This document shows, piece after piece, positions 12,961 to 23,719 of a DNA stretch of 64,000 nt (position 1 is its first letter; the number at the start of each line of letters is the position of its first letter). A model generated the notes under the pieces. The model saw nothing but the letters and a program-made list of their open reading frames with translations, did not search any database and was not told the DNA's origin. Made by a program: the position numbers and the translations under genes. The stretch covers positions 88,261,845 to 88,325,844 of the forward strand of contig CM019831.1 in NCBI GenBank assembly GCA_009763385.1. Direction: 5' to 3'. Source of the DNA: Coix lacryma-jobi var. lacryma-jobi (taxonomy: Eukaryota > Streptophyta > Magnoliopsida > Poales > Poaceae).

Positions 12961-13135
12961 CAGCTGGAGGATAGTGGTGTTTGAGGTGCAACTAATTCAA
13001 TAATTATTGGCAAGAAGACTAATTAAATATTACCAAATAAATATAGTGCAGTTTTCTTTTCTTTTCTCTTTTTTGGTAGCTATATATATATAACGTCCAC
13101 AAAAGGTTGAAATTCTAGTTTTGTGTAGATAATTA

Positions 13136-13392
13136 CTCCCTCTGTCCCAAGATATAAGACGCGATTTGACTTGACACGGTCTTCAAAAATATATTTTGAC
13201 CTATAATTTCTCTTATAATATATAATTTATAGAAATAAAAGTTTAATCATTAGAAAATATTTCTAAATATAAATATAATACAATTACTTTTATAGTATAA
13301 GTTTTTTATATGATTAGACTAATTCTTAGTCAAAGATAAGAAAGTTTGAATTTTGAAATACGTGCGCGCCTTATATCTTGGGACGGAGGGAG
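13136..13392. mobile_element. Stowaway MITE (257 bp), TA duplication
   Basis: The termini are CTCCCTCTGTCCCAAGATAT and its inverted partner ATATCTTGGGACGGAGGGAG, each next to TA (13134-13135 and 13393-13394). This terminal sequence is the hallmark of grass Stowaway elements of the Tc1/mariner superfamily. The interior is AT-rich and non-coding. Confidence 0.9.
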
Positions 13393-13394
13393 TA

Positions 13395-14177
13395 TATAGC
13401 ACCTGGTGCTTATTCCTTTTTCTTTTTCTTTTATAAGCATTAGTTGTGCACCTTTTCTTTCACAGTTGCTACGTAGTACCACAAACAACTGCACGAACTG
13501 CACTACTGTAGAGAATTTCTATATTACTACTGTCACCATCAAGGATTGTGATTGATTGAGGCAACATGTATGGTAGTAGATCCATAGTAGGTTTTAATCA
13601 TTGTAACATCTATACAAATATTGGGGCACTTTACATGGCTGAGATAAATCGTATAAACATACGTGCAAGTGGACTCCTTTGAGCCCTATATTTTGCTGCC
13701 TTTGTTACCTATTTTTAATTCATGTTCTGTATGTATTGTAGTGCTTTTTTTTATTAATGTAAACCCCTTTCGTATGTGTCTGTTTGTTAACTTATTGCAA
13801 ACATAAACAATTGTGAAATTGTTTCCACATCTTCAATCATGCAGGCATTTTTTTCTATGGTGGTGTGTTCTCCCTTTTGTTGTCACTTGTCAGCATGAAC
13901 TTCTTTTTGGTCAGTGGGGCGATCTGTAGGATACAGAACAGAGGGAACAAGAGGCGAGAAAACAAGATCAGGGAGAATAAAGATATTGCTATTTTCATGT
14001 TACGGAATTAAAAACAGCGGGGCTCCACCGAATCATGTTGTGGTCGCAGCTGGATCCCTGAGCTGAGAGCTAGTGAGCTGTCCTGTTGTTGGCACTGCCT
14101 GTTTTCTGGTTGCTCACTCACGCTGCCCCACTACCCCTACCCAATATGGGCTACATAAACAAGGACACATTTATTGG
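13395..14177. other. No gene recognised
   Basis: AT-rich intergenic sequence with only short, unrecognised open frames. Confidence 0.5.
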
Positions 14178-14185
14178 CTCGGTTA

Positions 14186-15363
14186 CAGGGGCGGAGCTAG
14201 AGAAATATGGAGGGGGTGCGGGTGTGCAGGCTTCCTCTATAGTAACTACTATAGTGGAATGTAACTACAAGATCTTCAATGACAAAGAAAAAAGAACTAA
14301 GGCCGCGTTTAGTTCGAGGGAAATTTTTTTGGAAAAGTCCTGTAGCACTTTCGTTGTTATTTGATAAATTTTGTTCAAACATGGACTAACTTGACTTAAA
14401 AGATTCATCTCGACATGTACATACTAAAAGTACAATTAGTTAATTTTTTACCTACATTTAATGCTCCATGCATGCATCTAAAGATTGATGTGGCGGGGAA
14501 TCTGGAAAAAATTTGGGAAATTTTGGGGAACTAAAGGCGGCCTAACCATTCATTTTAAGCAAAGTTTTAATAGAATGATTAATTGAAAAATGAAAATTAC
14601 ATCCGTGATGTAGAGGCAAATTGCCCTGTACGCTTGAGCTATAAGCCGGTTCGACTGATTTGTACATTTATTTTTTTGTAAGAGGAAAACAATATTTCAT
14701 GACTGATTTGTATATATTAAAGCCAGTAGAGTAACTCATACAAACAGAACCAAAATTGGTAGCTAGGATCTCTCAAATCTCCGGAGCTAGACCGTCCTCC
14801 TTGAATTTTTGGGATCAATGCATGCATCTTCCATTTTTAACATTGCAATTCCTTTTCCTCTAGAAAACATTTCCATGCTTTTTCTAACATTCACAAAAAT
14901 ATTTATATTTTAGTTGTTTTGGTTGCTTTCATAAATATCAATTAGCAAATATTAGAGAAAGAAAAAAAAGAGACTGACTCTAGAATCTACAAAACTAAAA
15001 CCAACTGATGGAAATTGAAAAAAAAAGAATCGTTAAAGTTGCTACTTTGCCTTGTGATCAAGATTGAACGGGAAATAGAGCAGGGTGGTGGGCCGCTGCA
15101 CTCCTGGTGCCCCAGAGTTGTGTTGGCAGCTAGCCGCCTCACCAGCGTGCTGCAGCTGTTTGTACGGCCGTGCGAAGGACGTGGCTGATGTTTGGCAATT
15201 GTTGGGCTGTTGTGGGCTCTTGCTGTTGGCTGAGTGGTTCTGTGGGTGCAGATGTTTGGTCGAGAGGGGTGCGAGTACGGTAGAAACTTATATAATATAG
15301 CGTATATCGCATTTTGCTCTGGGTGCGGCCGCACCCAGTCGGGCCTATATGGATCCGCCCGTG
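14186..15363. mobile_element. Non-autonomous hAT element (1,178 bp), TSD CTCGGTTA
   Basis: The element starts CAGGGGCGGAGC at 14186 and ends GGATCCGCCCGTG at 15363; these are imperfect terminal inverted repeats of the hAT type. It is flanked by perfect 8-bp duplications CTCGGTTA at 14178-14185 and 15364-15371. Eight-base duplications are characteristic of hAT insertion. No transposase was recognised inside; the 146-codon - strand open frame at 14987-15427 overruns the element boundary and has no known domain. A Tourist MITE is nested at 14301-14542. Confidence 0.85.
14301..14542. mobile_element. Tourist MITE (242 bp), TAA duplication
   Basis: It begins GGCCGCGTTTAGTTC and ends GAACTAAAGGCGGCC, flanked by TAA at 14298-14300 and 14543-14545. 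The interior contains words common to a widespread grass family of PIF/Harbinger MITEs (TCCTGTAGCACTTTCG, CATGCATGCATCTAAAG). It is nested inside the hAT element at 14186-15363 and so is younger. Confidence 0.88.
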
Positions 15364-15371
15364 CTCGGTTA

Positions 15372-16260
15372 CATGTACCAACAACGGCTTTGCGATCTTC
15401 GCTCTTGTGATTTGTTCCAACAACCAAGTGGATTTTGTGGTGCTGAGTGTGGAATTTTTTTTTAACTCCTATATATATGGACCATCATTATAAAATATTA
15501 CTCCCATTTTTTTTTTCTAAAATATCGTTTTGACTCCTCCAGAATACATAACTTTTGCAATGTATAGAGACAACTATAAATCTAGAAAGTGGCCCTTGGC
15601 TCCATAATAAATATTTACAGAGATCACTAATGTAATAAATTGATCTAACCAGGATACATTTGGTAGCACTTTTAGAACAACTCTTAGGTTGGTTCTAGCA
15701 CTTAGGGGTAGGGGGTTGATTTTTCAAAAATGAAGTAAATATGTGTTTGGTTTGAGGGTTCAAGTGGGTTCAATTGGATCATACCTCTTTTTTTAAGAGG
15801 GGAGTATGTGGTGTAAACCACATGCTACATGTGGTAATATGGAAACCAATTTTTAAAAATGTATTTTATTTATTTATTTATTTATTATTTTCTAAAATTT
15901 GGTATATTGATAGTATCAGTGGAGGTTTTGTGACTCAGTTTCTAAGAATATATCATTTATCATCCTATTAAACTTTCATCATTTCTTTTCATCTATACTG
16001 TATCATGTCAACTTATTTAATACCAATAAAAACCTCATTAATACTAGCCTAATGACCTTGTTTGATTTCGTAAATAGTACAATTTTTCTTATAAACATAG
16101 TAGGACACAATATAATTGATTTATGACAAACTAACTCCTTTATAATCTTATATGTCGGGACATACGAATATTACTTAGTTGCATGAACCTGAAAAAGTCA
16201 ATTCTCGGAATGCAATCTGTCCATATCTTGCTTTTAAATAATGCTAGGGGCTCCAACATT
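15372..16260. other. No gene; contains a (TTTA)n microsatellite
   Basis: AT-rich sequence upstream of the bZIP gene. A short TTTA repeat lies at about 15865-15887. No MITE termini were resolved with confidence. The part nearest 16260 may belong to the bZIP promoter. Confidence 0.45.
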
Positions 16261-16539
16261 CACTTCTCATGAGGTGCCGCAATTTTTATTTTTTAGTCGT
16301 CGTCGTGTGTACACTCCTTGGTAATTGGTATCCACAGCATTTCCCTCTCGCCACTAGTACGGCGCACGAGCATCCCCGCACTACAGAATATCCGTTTCAA
16401 CCTCATCTACCGTCCGATCGCCAAATCCGACGGCCATCGTTTTCCCGAATTAGTGATCCTCCGACACGAGTGCGCCCCACCACCAAAGAAAAAAGAAAGA
16501 AACGGAATACTGGGTATTTATTGATTTTCTCCACACTTT

Positions 16540-16812
16540 ACGATTTCCTCCTCTCCCATATTCTTCTCTTCCCCCTCCCTTCCTCCCTCCCCTTGGCCCC
16601 TTCCTCCCACTCCGAGGAAAATCCGATTTGAATTGAAATCGTCCGGAAACAAGGAGATTTTTTCTCCCCCAAAGGTATCTTCTCTCTCGATCCGATCCCG
16701 TAGTTGCTCGCGTCCCTGTTCCTCGCCAGCGGCAGCGGCGCTGGGCAAGCGGCGGCGACTGGACGAGGTCTTCATCGGCTCTTCGCGGGCGAGGGCGACG
16801 ATCATCCACTAG
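16540..16812 (+). promoter_or_regulatory. Probable 5' UTR exon of the bZIP gene
   Basis: The stretch 16545-16620 is a long pyrimidine tract (CTTCCCCCTCCCTTCCTCCC), typical of grass core promoters and leaders. The sequence TCCACTAG at 16805-16812 is followed by GTACGC, a good splice donor. Acceptors lie at 17089-17090 and 17127-17128, just before the first ATG at 17147. An intron in the 5' leader is therefore likely. The transcription start site is not determined; open frames on the - strand here look like antisense shadows. Confidence 0.5.
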
Positions 16813-17058
16813 GTACGCCGCCCTTTCCCGTCCATTCCTGCCGTGCGTAACCGAGCGCCTCCAAGCTATATGCTTTCGGATTCGGATCTGACCCAATTAC
16901 TTCCCACTAAATTCGATTTTTGGCGAGAATTCCTGAGCTGTGCCTGCCCCCTGATCTGTTCGTAGCTCACTGCTGAACTTCGGCTTCAATCCGCCTTCGT
17001 GGATTCTGGATGCAAGCTCGTGCTAGTTTGGCTTTGAATTTGCTCGAATCTTGGATTT

Positions 17059-17141
17059 CGGTTTGATATGAGCTGTTTGTCCTTTTGCAGTTTGGTCGGT
17101 TTGATATGAGCTGTTTGTCCTTTTGCAGTTTGGTCGGTTTG
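17059..17141 (+). repeat. 38-bp tandem duplication containing the 3' splice site
   Basis: A 38-bp unit (starting CGGTTTGATATGAGC, containing TGTCCTTTTGCAG) occurs at 17059-17096 and again at 17097-17134, with a further partial copy to 17141. Each full copy carries a complete polypyrimidine tract and CAG acceptor. The leader intron of the bZIP gene could therefore end at 17090 or 17128. Both lie upstream of the start codon, so the protein would be unchanged. Confidence 0.85.
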
Positions 17142-17146
17142 AGCAC

Positions 17147-20100
17147 ATGATGATGGCCAACGCGAAGCTCCATAAGCAGGCGCTGCTGCCGCCGCGGAGC
17201 CCGTTCCCGACGGCGGCGGCGCCGTCGCCATACGCCGACCGCGGCCCAATCGTGCGGCCTCAGGTTGGCGCCTCGCACCACCGGCACGGCCACCACCAGC
17301 GCACGTCGTCCGAGAGCTTCATCGAGGAGCAGACGCCGTCGTGGCTCGATGACCTGCTCAATGAGCCCGAGACGCCCATCGCGCGGCAGAGCGGCCGGGC
17401 TGGGCACCGCAGGTCGTCCAGCGACTCGTTCGCGCTGTTTGACGGTGGAGCTGCTGGCGCCGGTGCTTACGCCAATGGCTTCAAGGGGATGGGGAGAGGA
17501 GGTGGGCAGCCTGCGCCATGGGGCGGTGTGCAGGAGTACTATGCCAAGCCGGCATCGTTTGTGAGGGCACATGGCCGGCCGTGGGACCAAGGCATGCCGC
17601 ATTCAGCGGGTTTCAGGCATGGTGGTGGGCTGCCAATGCCCACAAAACATAAGGTTGGCGGGCATCATGGCCCACCGAACATGTCGAGGGAGCATGACCA
17701 TGGCATGGACAAGAGAACTCCTGATGATGCTGGCCATGATCAAAAGGTTGGAGTCAAGGAAGGTGTGCTGCCGAAGCATGCACAGTCAGAGGCGGACAAC
17801 AAGCGCGCTAAACAGTGAGTTTGATTACTGTTCAATGTGAATTGTTGTTTCACACTTGCACAATCCTACTACTACAATCAGAAAAACTCAAGACATTTCA
17901 CCGTAACCTTAAGCACAAGACCCTTAAATAGACATCTTTTATATCTCGCACTAAGAGTAGTGCATATATTGGTATTTGATGTTTTTCTTGACCTTGAGAA
18001 TACAGCAGTCGTTGTCGTGAAGTCAGCAATGTTTTTTTTCAAGTTTTTTCTGTATGGTTACACAGACCATTCAGTTACTGTGGGCATAGTATAGTGTGAG
18101 CTATATATTAATTCCATTTGTGTTGTAACTTACTGAACAATCGTGATTGAGTAGGCCTATATGCATGTGCTATGAATCTGTGGTTTGTGCACACGCATGG
18201 TCAATGTTTAGTACTTAGAATTGACTTGTGGTAACATAAATGAGAATTCTCTCTCTTTTTTTTTGTCTCCTGAACTGTTCTCTTGTAATGGCTGTACTTG
18301 TATCTTTTAATAAACTCCTTATAATAAAAAACAACTTACCCAAGCTTTCCAGTTTGCAACTTGAGAAATCCTGGAATCAGATGTGCCCTTGTCAGCTATA
18401 GTGCTTGGAAAATGTGCCAGATATCCCGTAATTTAGAGATATTCAATTTAAACTTGGAATCATACAATTTAATATTTAATTTAGGGCATCATGCTATTTA
18501 ATCAATCCTATTTATTGAGATTAAAATGATTGCTCATTTTTTGTTTTCATTAAGGTGTCATTTCAATTGGTTGCAGGCAATATGCTCAGAGGTCCCGAGT
18601 CCGGAAGCTGCAGTATATTGCAGAGCTTGAGGGTAGAGTCCAGGCATTACAGGTGAGCTTACCACGGTGAATGTTTTTTATATCTCTTTAAATTTGGTAT
18701 TATATGTGATGGAAAGATATTCATGTTCGAACCATGCAGTCAGAAGGGGTAGAAGTGTCTGCTGAAATGGAGTTCCTTACCCAGCAGAATATTATGCTCG
18801 ACCTGGAAAACAAAGCCTTGAAGCAAAGACTGGAGAGTCTAGCACAGGAACAACTTATTAAACGCTGTAAGTTTTGTCCCTAATATTTTATTTTATGTTA
18901 TCTCGAGATTATGCTCTCCATCCAAATCATTTCAGTAACTTGCATTAGGTTTTCCTGAGATATTAATAACGTGTCAAGGATAGATGCTATGTTGAGACAC
19001 TGATTCAAATAAAATTTTCACTTAACTGGATAGTGGCTCTGATTGTCATTATTATATAGAAAGTTCAAGAAGGCGCTAGGCGATCTCTAGGCTGGGTCAC
19101 CGCCTAGAGCCTAGGTGTTCCCAAGGCGTTTACTAGGTGTTATTAGTATAGACACATATATGTTTAAATACACACATATATGTTTAAAAAAGAAAAAGAA
19201 AACAGGAGATAAGTAGAGTTCACTGGAGAGAAAGGCCCATAAAACAGTGAACAGTCCAAAGTCCAAGTCCCCCCAACACCTTATCCGCTTATCCCTTGCT
19301 CCTCTGCTCGGTCGCCTGCATGGACGCCACACACGCATACAGCCGCCGCCTCCGCCGCTGGTTCCTCTCCCGCACCCATCTCTTTCTGGTCGGTGCGCCA
19401 CCCACACGCGCATGCCGGCCGCTTCTCCTCGTCCCCACCACCGACCTTGGCCCGCTGTCTACCAGTCCTCCCCCACCGGGCCACCGGTGACCTCTGCTAT
19501 GGATTTTGGTGGACGTCACCTATCCCTCGCCTACCCCTTAGGAGAGGCAGCACCCCTCCGCCTAGCGCGTAAGCGCACCTGGGCGAGCGCCTAGGAGCGC
19601 CTTTTTGAACCATGATTATATCATTATTTTTGGTTTATCCCGATTTAAGAGGACATTTAACAATGGTTCTTATTGTGTTTAACCATTTAAGCATCTACTA
19701 AGACCATCAATAATTTTTGAAACAATGCCTTCTCAATTGAAGCAACAAAAAAACCAATGACATGAGGACATCCCTCCTAACTTTAAAGTGAGGGCTTAGC
19801 ATTGAATTGTTTTCTCAGTAAGATGTATCATGTGTATGCATCAATGGTCAAACCTTCAATAGGGCTATTCTTGAATTTTTTGGTTTTTAACTAATTGTCG
19901 TGAACTCAGTTGACAGATCACTCATTGTTTAATTAATTCAGATATCCAAGGAACCTGTAACTAGAAGCTGGAAACCAAACTACCTAGACAAGTCAAACTT
20001 GGTTAACTCAGTTTCCAACCTTTTTTAAGATATGAAAAGGAATTTGTTAGTATAATTTGGAAAAGCACGGTGGTACCAATAACATCTGAAATTCTGCAAT

Positions 20101-21093
20101 CTGCATACTAGCATATCAATGGTCCAATATACAGGCTGAACTTGAGGCAGGTCTCGGAATTACTTAACTGTTTCGTATATACATGTTTATTGCTTCGTTA
20201 GGCCTCCACTATGTTGCTAGTTAACTACATACCAGTGGCTGTAATTCATAAGACCTTCTATGTTGTTGACTTGCTATATCTGCTTAACAGCCAAGTAGTA
20301 AATAGTATCTTAGAAATTTAGTTGGCCTACAAAACAAGACCTATGGGTGGCAGGGCTAACAGTGAAGCCAGGAAAAGCCATGGTTTTATGTCTTCAGCTT
20401 CTAGGCGAAAATGGCTATGGCTTCACTGTTTTTGGCAAGGCTTTTGATTAAGCCAGTGGAGAAGCCCTAACAAAAGCCCTGCTAAAGAGTACCTCCTACT
20501 TTACCAATCATAAATATAAGGCCATCTAGGTGTTGTCCAAAGTCAATTTTTTCAAACTTTGATCACCAAGCATCAATATCTAAAACTTTACAACACAAGA
20601 TTGGTATTAAAAAAATTCTTATGAAAAATACTTTCATAACATATTTACTCTTTTCATGTGTAAGATAATAATTTTTTGTAGTTATTACTGCCAGTCAAAG
20701 TTCAGACCGTGTCAATGTCCTATAGAACTTATATTTGTGATCTGAGGAAGTATTTAATCAGAAGCTAGGCATCTTCTTTTTGTTAGTGTTGAGTTCATCA
20801 AAAGCGGTGCATTGCTTTATTGATACTGAATGCCTGCTAAGATTTTGTTATTCTGATTAGATGAAAAACATTGAACATTCTTTCTCAATTTTGCAGTTCA
20901 GCAGGAGATGTTTGAGCGGGAAATTGGTCGTCTCAGGTCCCTATATCAGCAACAGCAACAGCAGCAGCAACATGCTCCTGCTCTTGTTCGTAGTAACAGC
21001 AGAGACCTTGATGTGCAGTTTGCCAACTTGTCTCTGAAACACAAAGACCCCAACTCGGGCCGGGATGCTCTCTCTGGTCCTCTTCGTACTTAG
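17147..21093 (+). CDS. bZIP transcription factor (355 aa, four coding exons)
   Basis: Coding exons are 17147-17814, 18577-18652, 18740-18866 and 20897-21093. All introns are GT-AG and phases join without a break (668+76+127+197 nt). Exon 1 carries acidic and Ser-rich motifs: RTSSESFIEEQTPSWLDDLL near residue 50 and HRRSSSDSFALFD near 90. The bZIP spans about residues 215-310: AQRSRVRKLQYIAELE, then heptad positions L240, L247, V254, L261, L268, L275 and L282. The usual basic-region Asn, eight residues before the conserved Arg (R230), is Lys (K222). Eight glutamines follow at 308-315. The start is the first of three consecutive ATGs. It should be a nuclear DNA-binding or dimerising regulator, close to plant bZIP34/61-like proteins as far as I can judge. 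The last intron (2,030 bp) carries two transposons. Confidence 0.92.
19059..19614. mobile_element. Small hAT-like element in bZIP intron (556 bp)
   Basis: The left end reads GAAAGTTCAAGAAGGCGCTAGGCG; the right end in reverse complement reads CATGGTTCAAAAAGGCGC. These are imperfect terminal inverted repeats. Flanks are ATTATATA (19051-19058) and ATTATATC (19615-19622), an 8-bp duplication with one mismatch, which fits hAT. Open frames in its GC-rich centre (19247-19594) occur on both strands and look non-coding. It lies well inside the last intron of the bZIP gene, away from the splice sites. Confidence 0.75.
20492..20750. mobile_element. Degenerate Stowaway MITE in bZIP intron (259 bp)
   Basis: Decayed termini CCTCCTACTTTACCAATCAT and ATATTTGTGATCTGAGGAAG flank an AT-rich interior containing CTTTGATCACCAAG and CAGTCAAAGTTC. 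TA occurs at both ends (20490-20491 and 20751-20752). The layout matches grass Stowaway elements, but the termini are diverged. Confidence 0.6.
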
Positions 21094-21720
21094 TTCTTTT
21101 TCACCCTTCCGTTCTTGTGGGTTCTATCAGTTGCCACCACCGTGTGGCTGTCATCTCCACCAAGAAAGGAGAAGTGCACTTGGATTGCGTGAATAACACC
21201 AGAAAAGGCTAGTAGCTATGGATCTGATGTTTATTATTTCGGGATATGCACCTGGCGGTCATCCTCAGCTCGCGTCCATTGGTGATGCTCGACCAGTCGG
21301 CGGTGTTTAGGGTTTTCTTTTTAGCTAGATGCTTTTCAAGCATCATTGTACCATTTCTCATGCTAGGGTTCTAATCTGTTACTACCCCCCCTTTTTTTCC
21401 TGAGCTGTATTCTTCATGCATTGTAGCCATGTTTGGATTAGTTCTGCGTTGTTAGTGGAATGTGGAGCAGTAGTCAGCATCAGGAAAGTTGCTTTGAAAA
21501 TGTGCCACATCCTTGATAACTGTATGTTGTGCTATTATTTCTCAGTACTCAATAAGCTAGTGCAAATGAAGTATTAGCGATCTTCAAACTTCAGGTTGTC
21601 CTTGAAGTTGGTCTCCTTTGAATATTCTGTGAATTCCTCAACATTTCTTGTTGATGTTAAAATTTGGCCTCCTAATTGTATATTGTGTATGCAAGCAGTG
21701 CTGAGGTATGGTTGATTTAA
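21094..21720 (+). other. 3' UTR and downstream flank of the bZIP gene
   Basis: Sequence after the stop codon at 21091-21093 lacks open frames. An AATAAG word at 21549-21554 is a possible polyadenylation signal. The true transcript end is not visible. Confidence 0.4.
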
Positions 21721-21731
21721 TTTATTGGCAG

Positions 21732-21990
21732 CATGTCAAATTCTGTCTGTAGATGATCAACGATATTCTCTAACCGTGCGTGTCAAAGACATCATGGTAG
21801 ATGACTAGATGTGGCTCTTACAACGTACAAGACTACAAGATCCCCACAAATATATTTGTTGAAGAGTTGGAGTTGGCATGTCAAATTCAGTCTAACCGTG
21901 TTTGTCAAAGACAATCGTGGTAGATGACTAGATGGGGCTTTTACAACATTCAAGAATACCACAAATAATTTGTTGAAGAGTCTGATGTTG
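21732..21990. repeat. Imperfect direct duplication (about 110-130 bp, two copies)
   Basis: CATGTCAAATTC...TCTAACCGTG...GTCAAAGAC...GTAGATGACTAGATG...CTTACAAC...TTTGTTGAAGAGT occurs at about 21732-21860 and again at about 21877-21985, separated by roughly 145 bp start to start. No protein or RNA feature was recognised. Confidence 0.7.
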
Positions 21991-22650
21991 GAGCATCAAT
22001 ATGACATTTTGAGTACGTGTATTTAGTTCAATATAATACAATATTGTTTAGGTCATCATAATAATACATATTGCTCAAAGTAATGCAATAAACTCGAGGA
22101 GTTTCAGTGTTACAGAAAAGGAAGCTAATGGATACAAACAATGAACTCCGAGCTTTGCTCGCAATCGCTGCTGGACAACAGACAGATTGGCTCGTAGAGG
22201 TCTCCCTCACCCGGACCGTTAAGTGATCAGAAAGAGGAGAACACCCAGCACCTCATTTAATGCGTGTTTGCAAGACACTTCTAGAATGACATCCTTTGAT
22301 GAATGGTGCCAAAACACTATCGGGCGCCCGTGCGTCGGTCGCGCTAGCAGCGCACGCTTCCTGTTTTCGGTACGACTTTCGAAACCAGTACGGACTATTT
22401 ACGGGCCATTTCCTTTTTCGTAGGCTAAGCGTAGAATTGATGGACGCCGGAGAAAAGGATAAAGACGCATGCATGTGTCAGGAAGATGCCAGATTCTGTT
22501 TTTTATGGCACAAGTGGTGTACAAACTTTAAAATATCATAACTTCTTTAAAAAATATTTATTTTTAATTATGTTTGCACCATTACATTTATTATGACGAG
22601 ATCTATAAAACTAGACCCATGTTGGATATATTTCGAGGAAATTTATATGA
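21991..22650. other. No gene recognised; one GC-rich patch
   Basis: The stretch 22318-22360 (GGGCGCCCGTGCGTCGGTCG) looks like the edge of a dispersed repeat or Mutator-like end, but no inverted partner was found. Open frames on both strands at 22223-22541 overlap and are unrecognised. Confidence 0.4.
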
Positions 22651-22654
22651 TTAT

Positions 22655-23520
22655 AAAGTTTCGTGTCTAGGAGTACAAAGTTTGAAATGTGATAGTACAA
22701 AGTTTCAAAACTTAGAATGCAAAGTTTCAAATTATAAAGTTCCATTTTAGGTGTACAAAGTACATATCATGTCAGTACAAAGATTGAAATGATCTAGTAC
22801 AAAGTTTTTGAATTCAGATGTAGAGTTTGAATCCTAAAGTTTTGAACCTAGCTTTACAAAGTTTATAACATGGTAGTCCAGAGTTTTGAATCTAGTAGTA
22901 CAAAGTTTATAACATGGTAGTCCAGAGTTTTGAATCTAGTAGTACAATGTATTGTAACGTGATAATTCAAAGTTTTGAACTTACCGATACAAAGTTTGTA
23001 ATTTGTTAGTGAAAAGTTTTATGAATTTTAAATGTAATTTTTGAATCTATCGACATAAAGTTTGTAATGTGATAGTTTAAAATTTAAAGTTTAATTATAA
23101 AATTTTAGGATTATAAATACAAAGTTTATAGCATGTAATTAAAAGTTTATGATATGATAGTTCCAAGTTTATAAATTGTAAGTGTAAAGTTTTGAACCGA
23201 ACAATTCAAATTTTATAATATGATAGATAAAAATAATGAATCTAGTGGTACAAAGTTTGTAATGTGATAGTTCAAAGTTAATAATTATTTATGTAAAGTT
23301 TTAAACTTAGCAGTACAAAGTTTTAAATGTGATGGTATCAAGTTTATAAATTCTAAGTGTAAAGTTTTGAAGTGCTAGTATAAAGTTTCTGGATTTAGAA
23401 TGTAATGTTTGAAATGACAAAGTTTTAAAATATTAAGATACAAGGTTTGAAATGTATCTATATAAACTTTTTATTTTTAAAAAATAAAATTTGAAAATTA
23501 TAAAGTTTTAAATTTTTAAG
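22655..23520. repeat. Degenerate field of TACAAAGTTT-type repeats
   Basis: Nearly every 20-45 bp contains TACAAAGTTT or a close variant, followed by words such as GTAATGTGATAG or TTTTGAATCTAGTAG. A clear 42-bp tandem duplication (TAGTACAAAGTTTATAACAT...) lies at about 22855-22940. The unit is too variable for a simple satellite. No open frame of note is present. The RTE LINE is inserted just to its right. Confidence 0.7.
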
Positions 23521-23719
23521 AATAAATCTTTTCTATCTAATATTGAAACAAAATTTTATTTCAATAAGTGATCATGTGTTAAACATTTTTTCTCTACTAT
23601 TTTTTACTATTTTTTAAAGTTGATTTCCTGACATTTTGTGTTATAGCGTATTACTTTCAGTTATATATGAAAGTAAAACCATCTCCCCGCCCATTTATTA
23701 CCCATGCATCCGGTACCCT

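Noticed and set aside
16450..16896. 148-codon - strand open frame
   Set aside because: It is antisense to the probable leader exon of the bZIP gene and is driven by the pyrimidine tract; no domain seen.
17123..17146. Upstream extension of the bZIP reading frame (starting at a TTG)
   Set aside because: It includes the splice acceptor and duplicated intron sequence; the first real ATG is at 17147.
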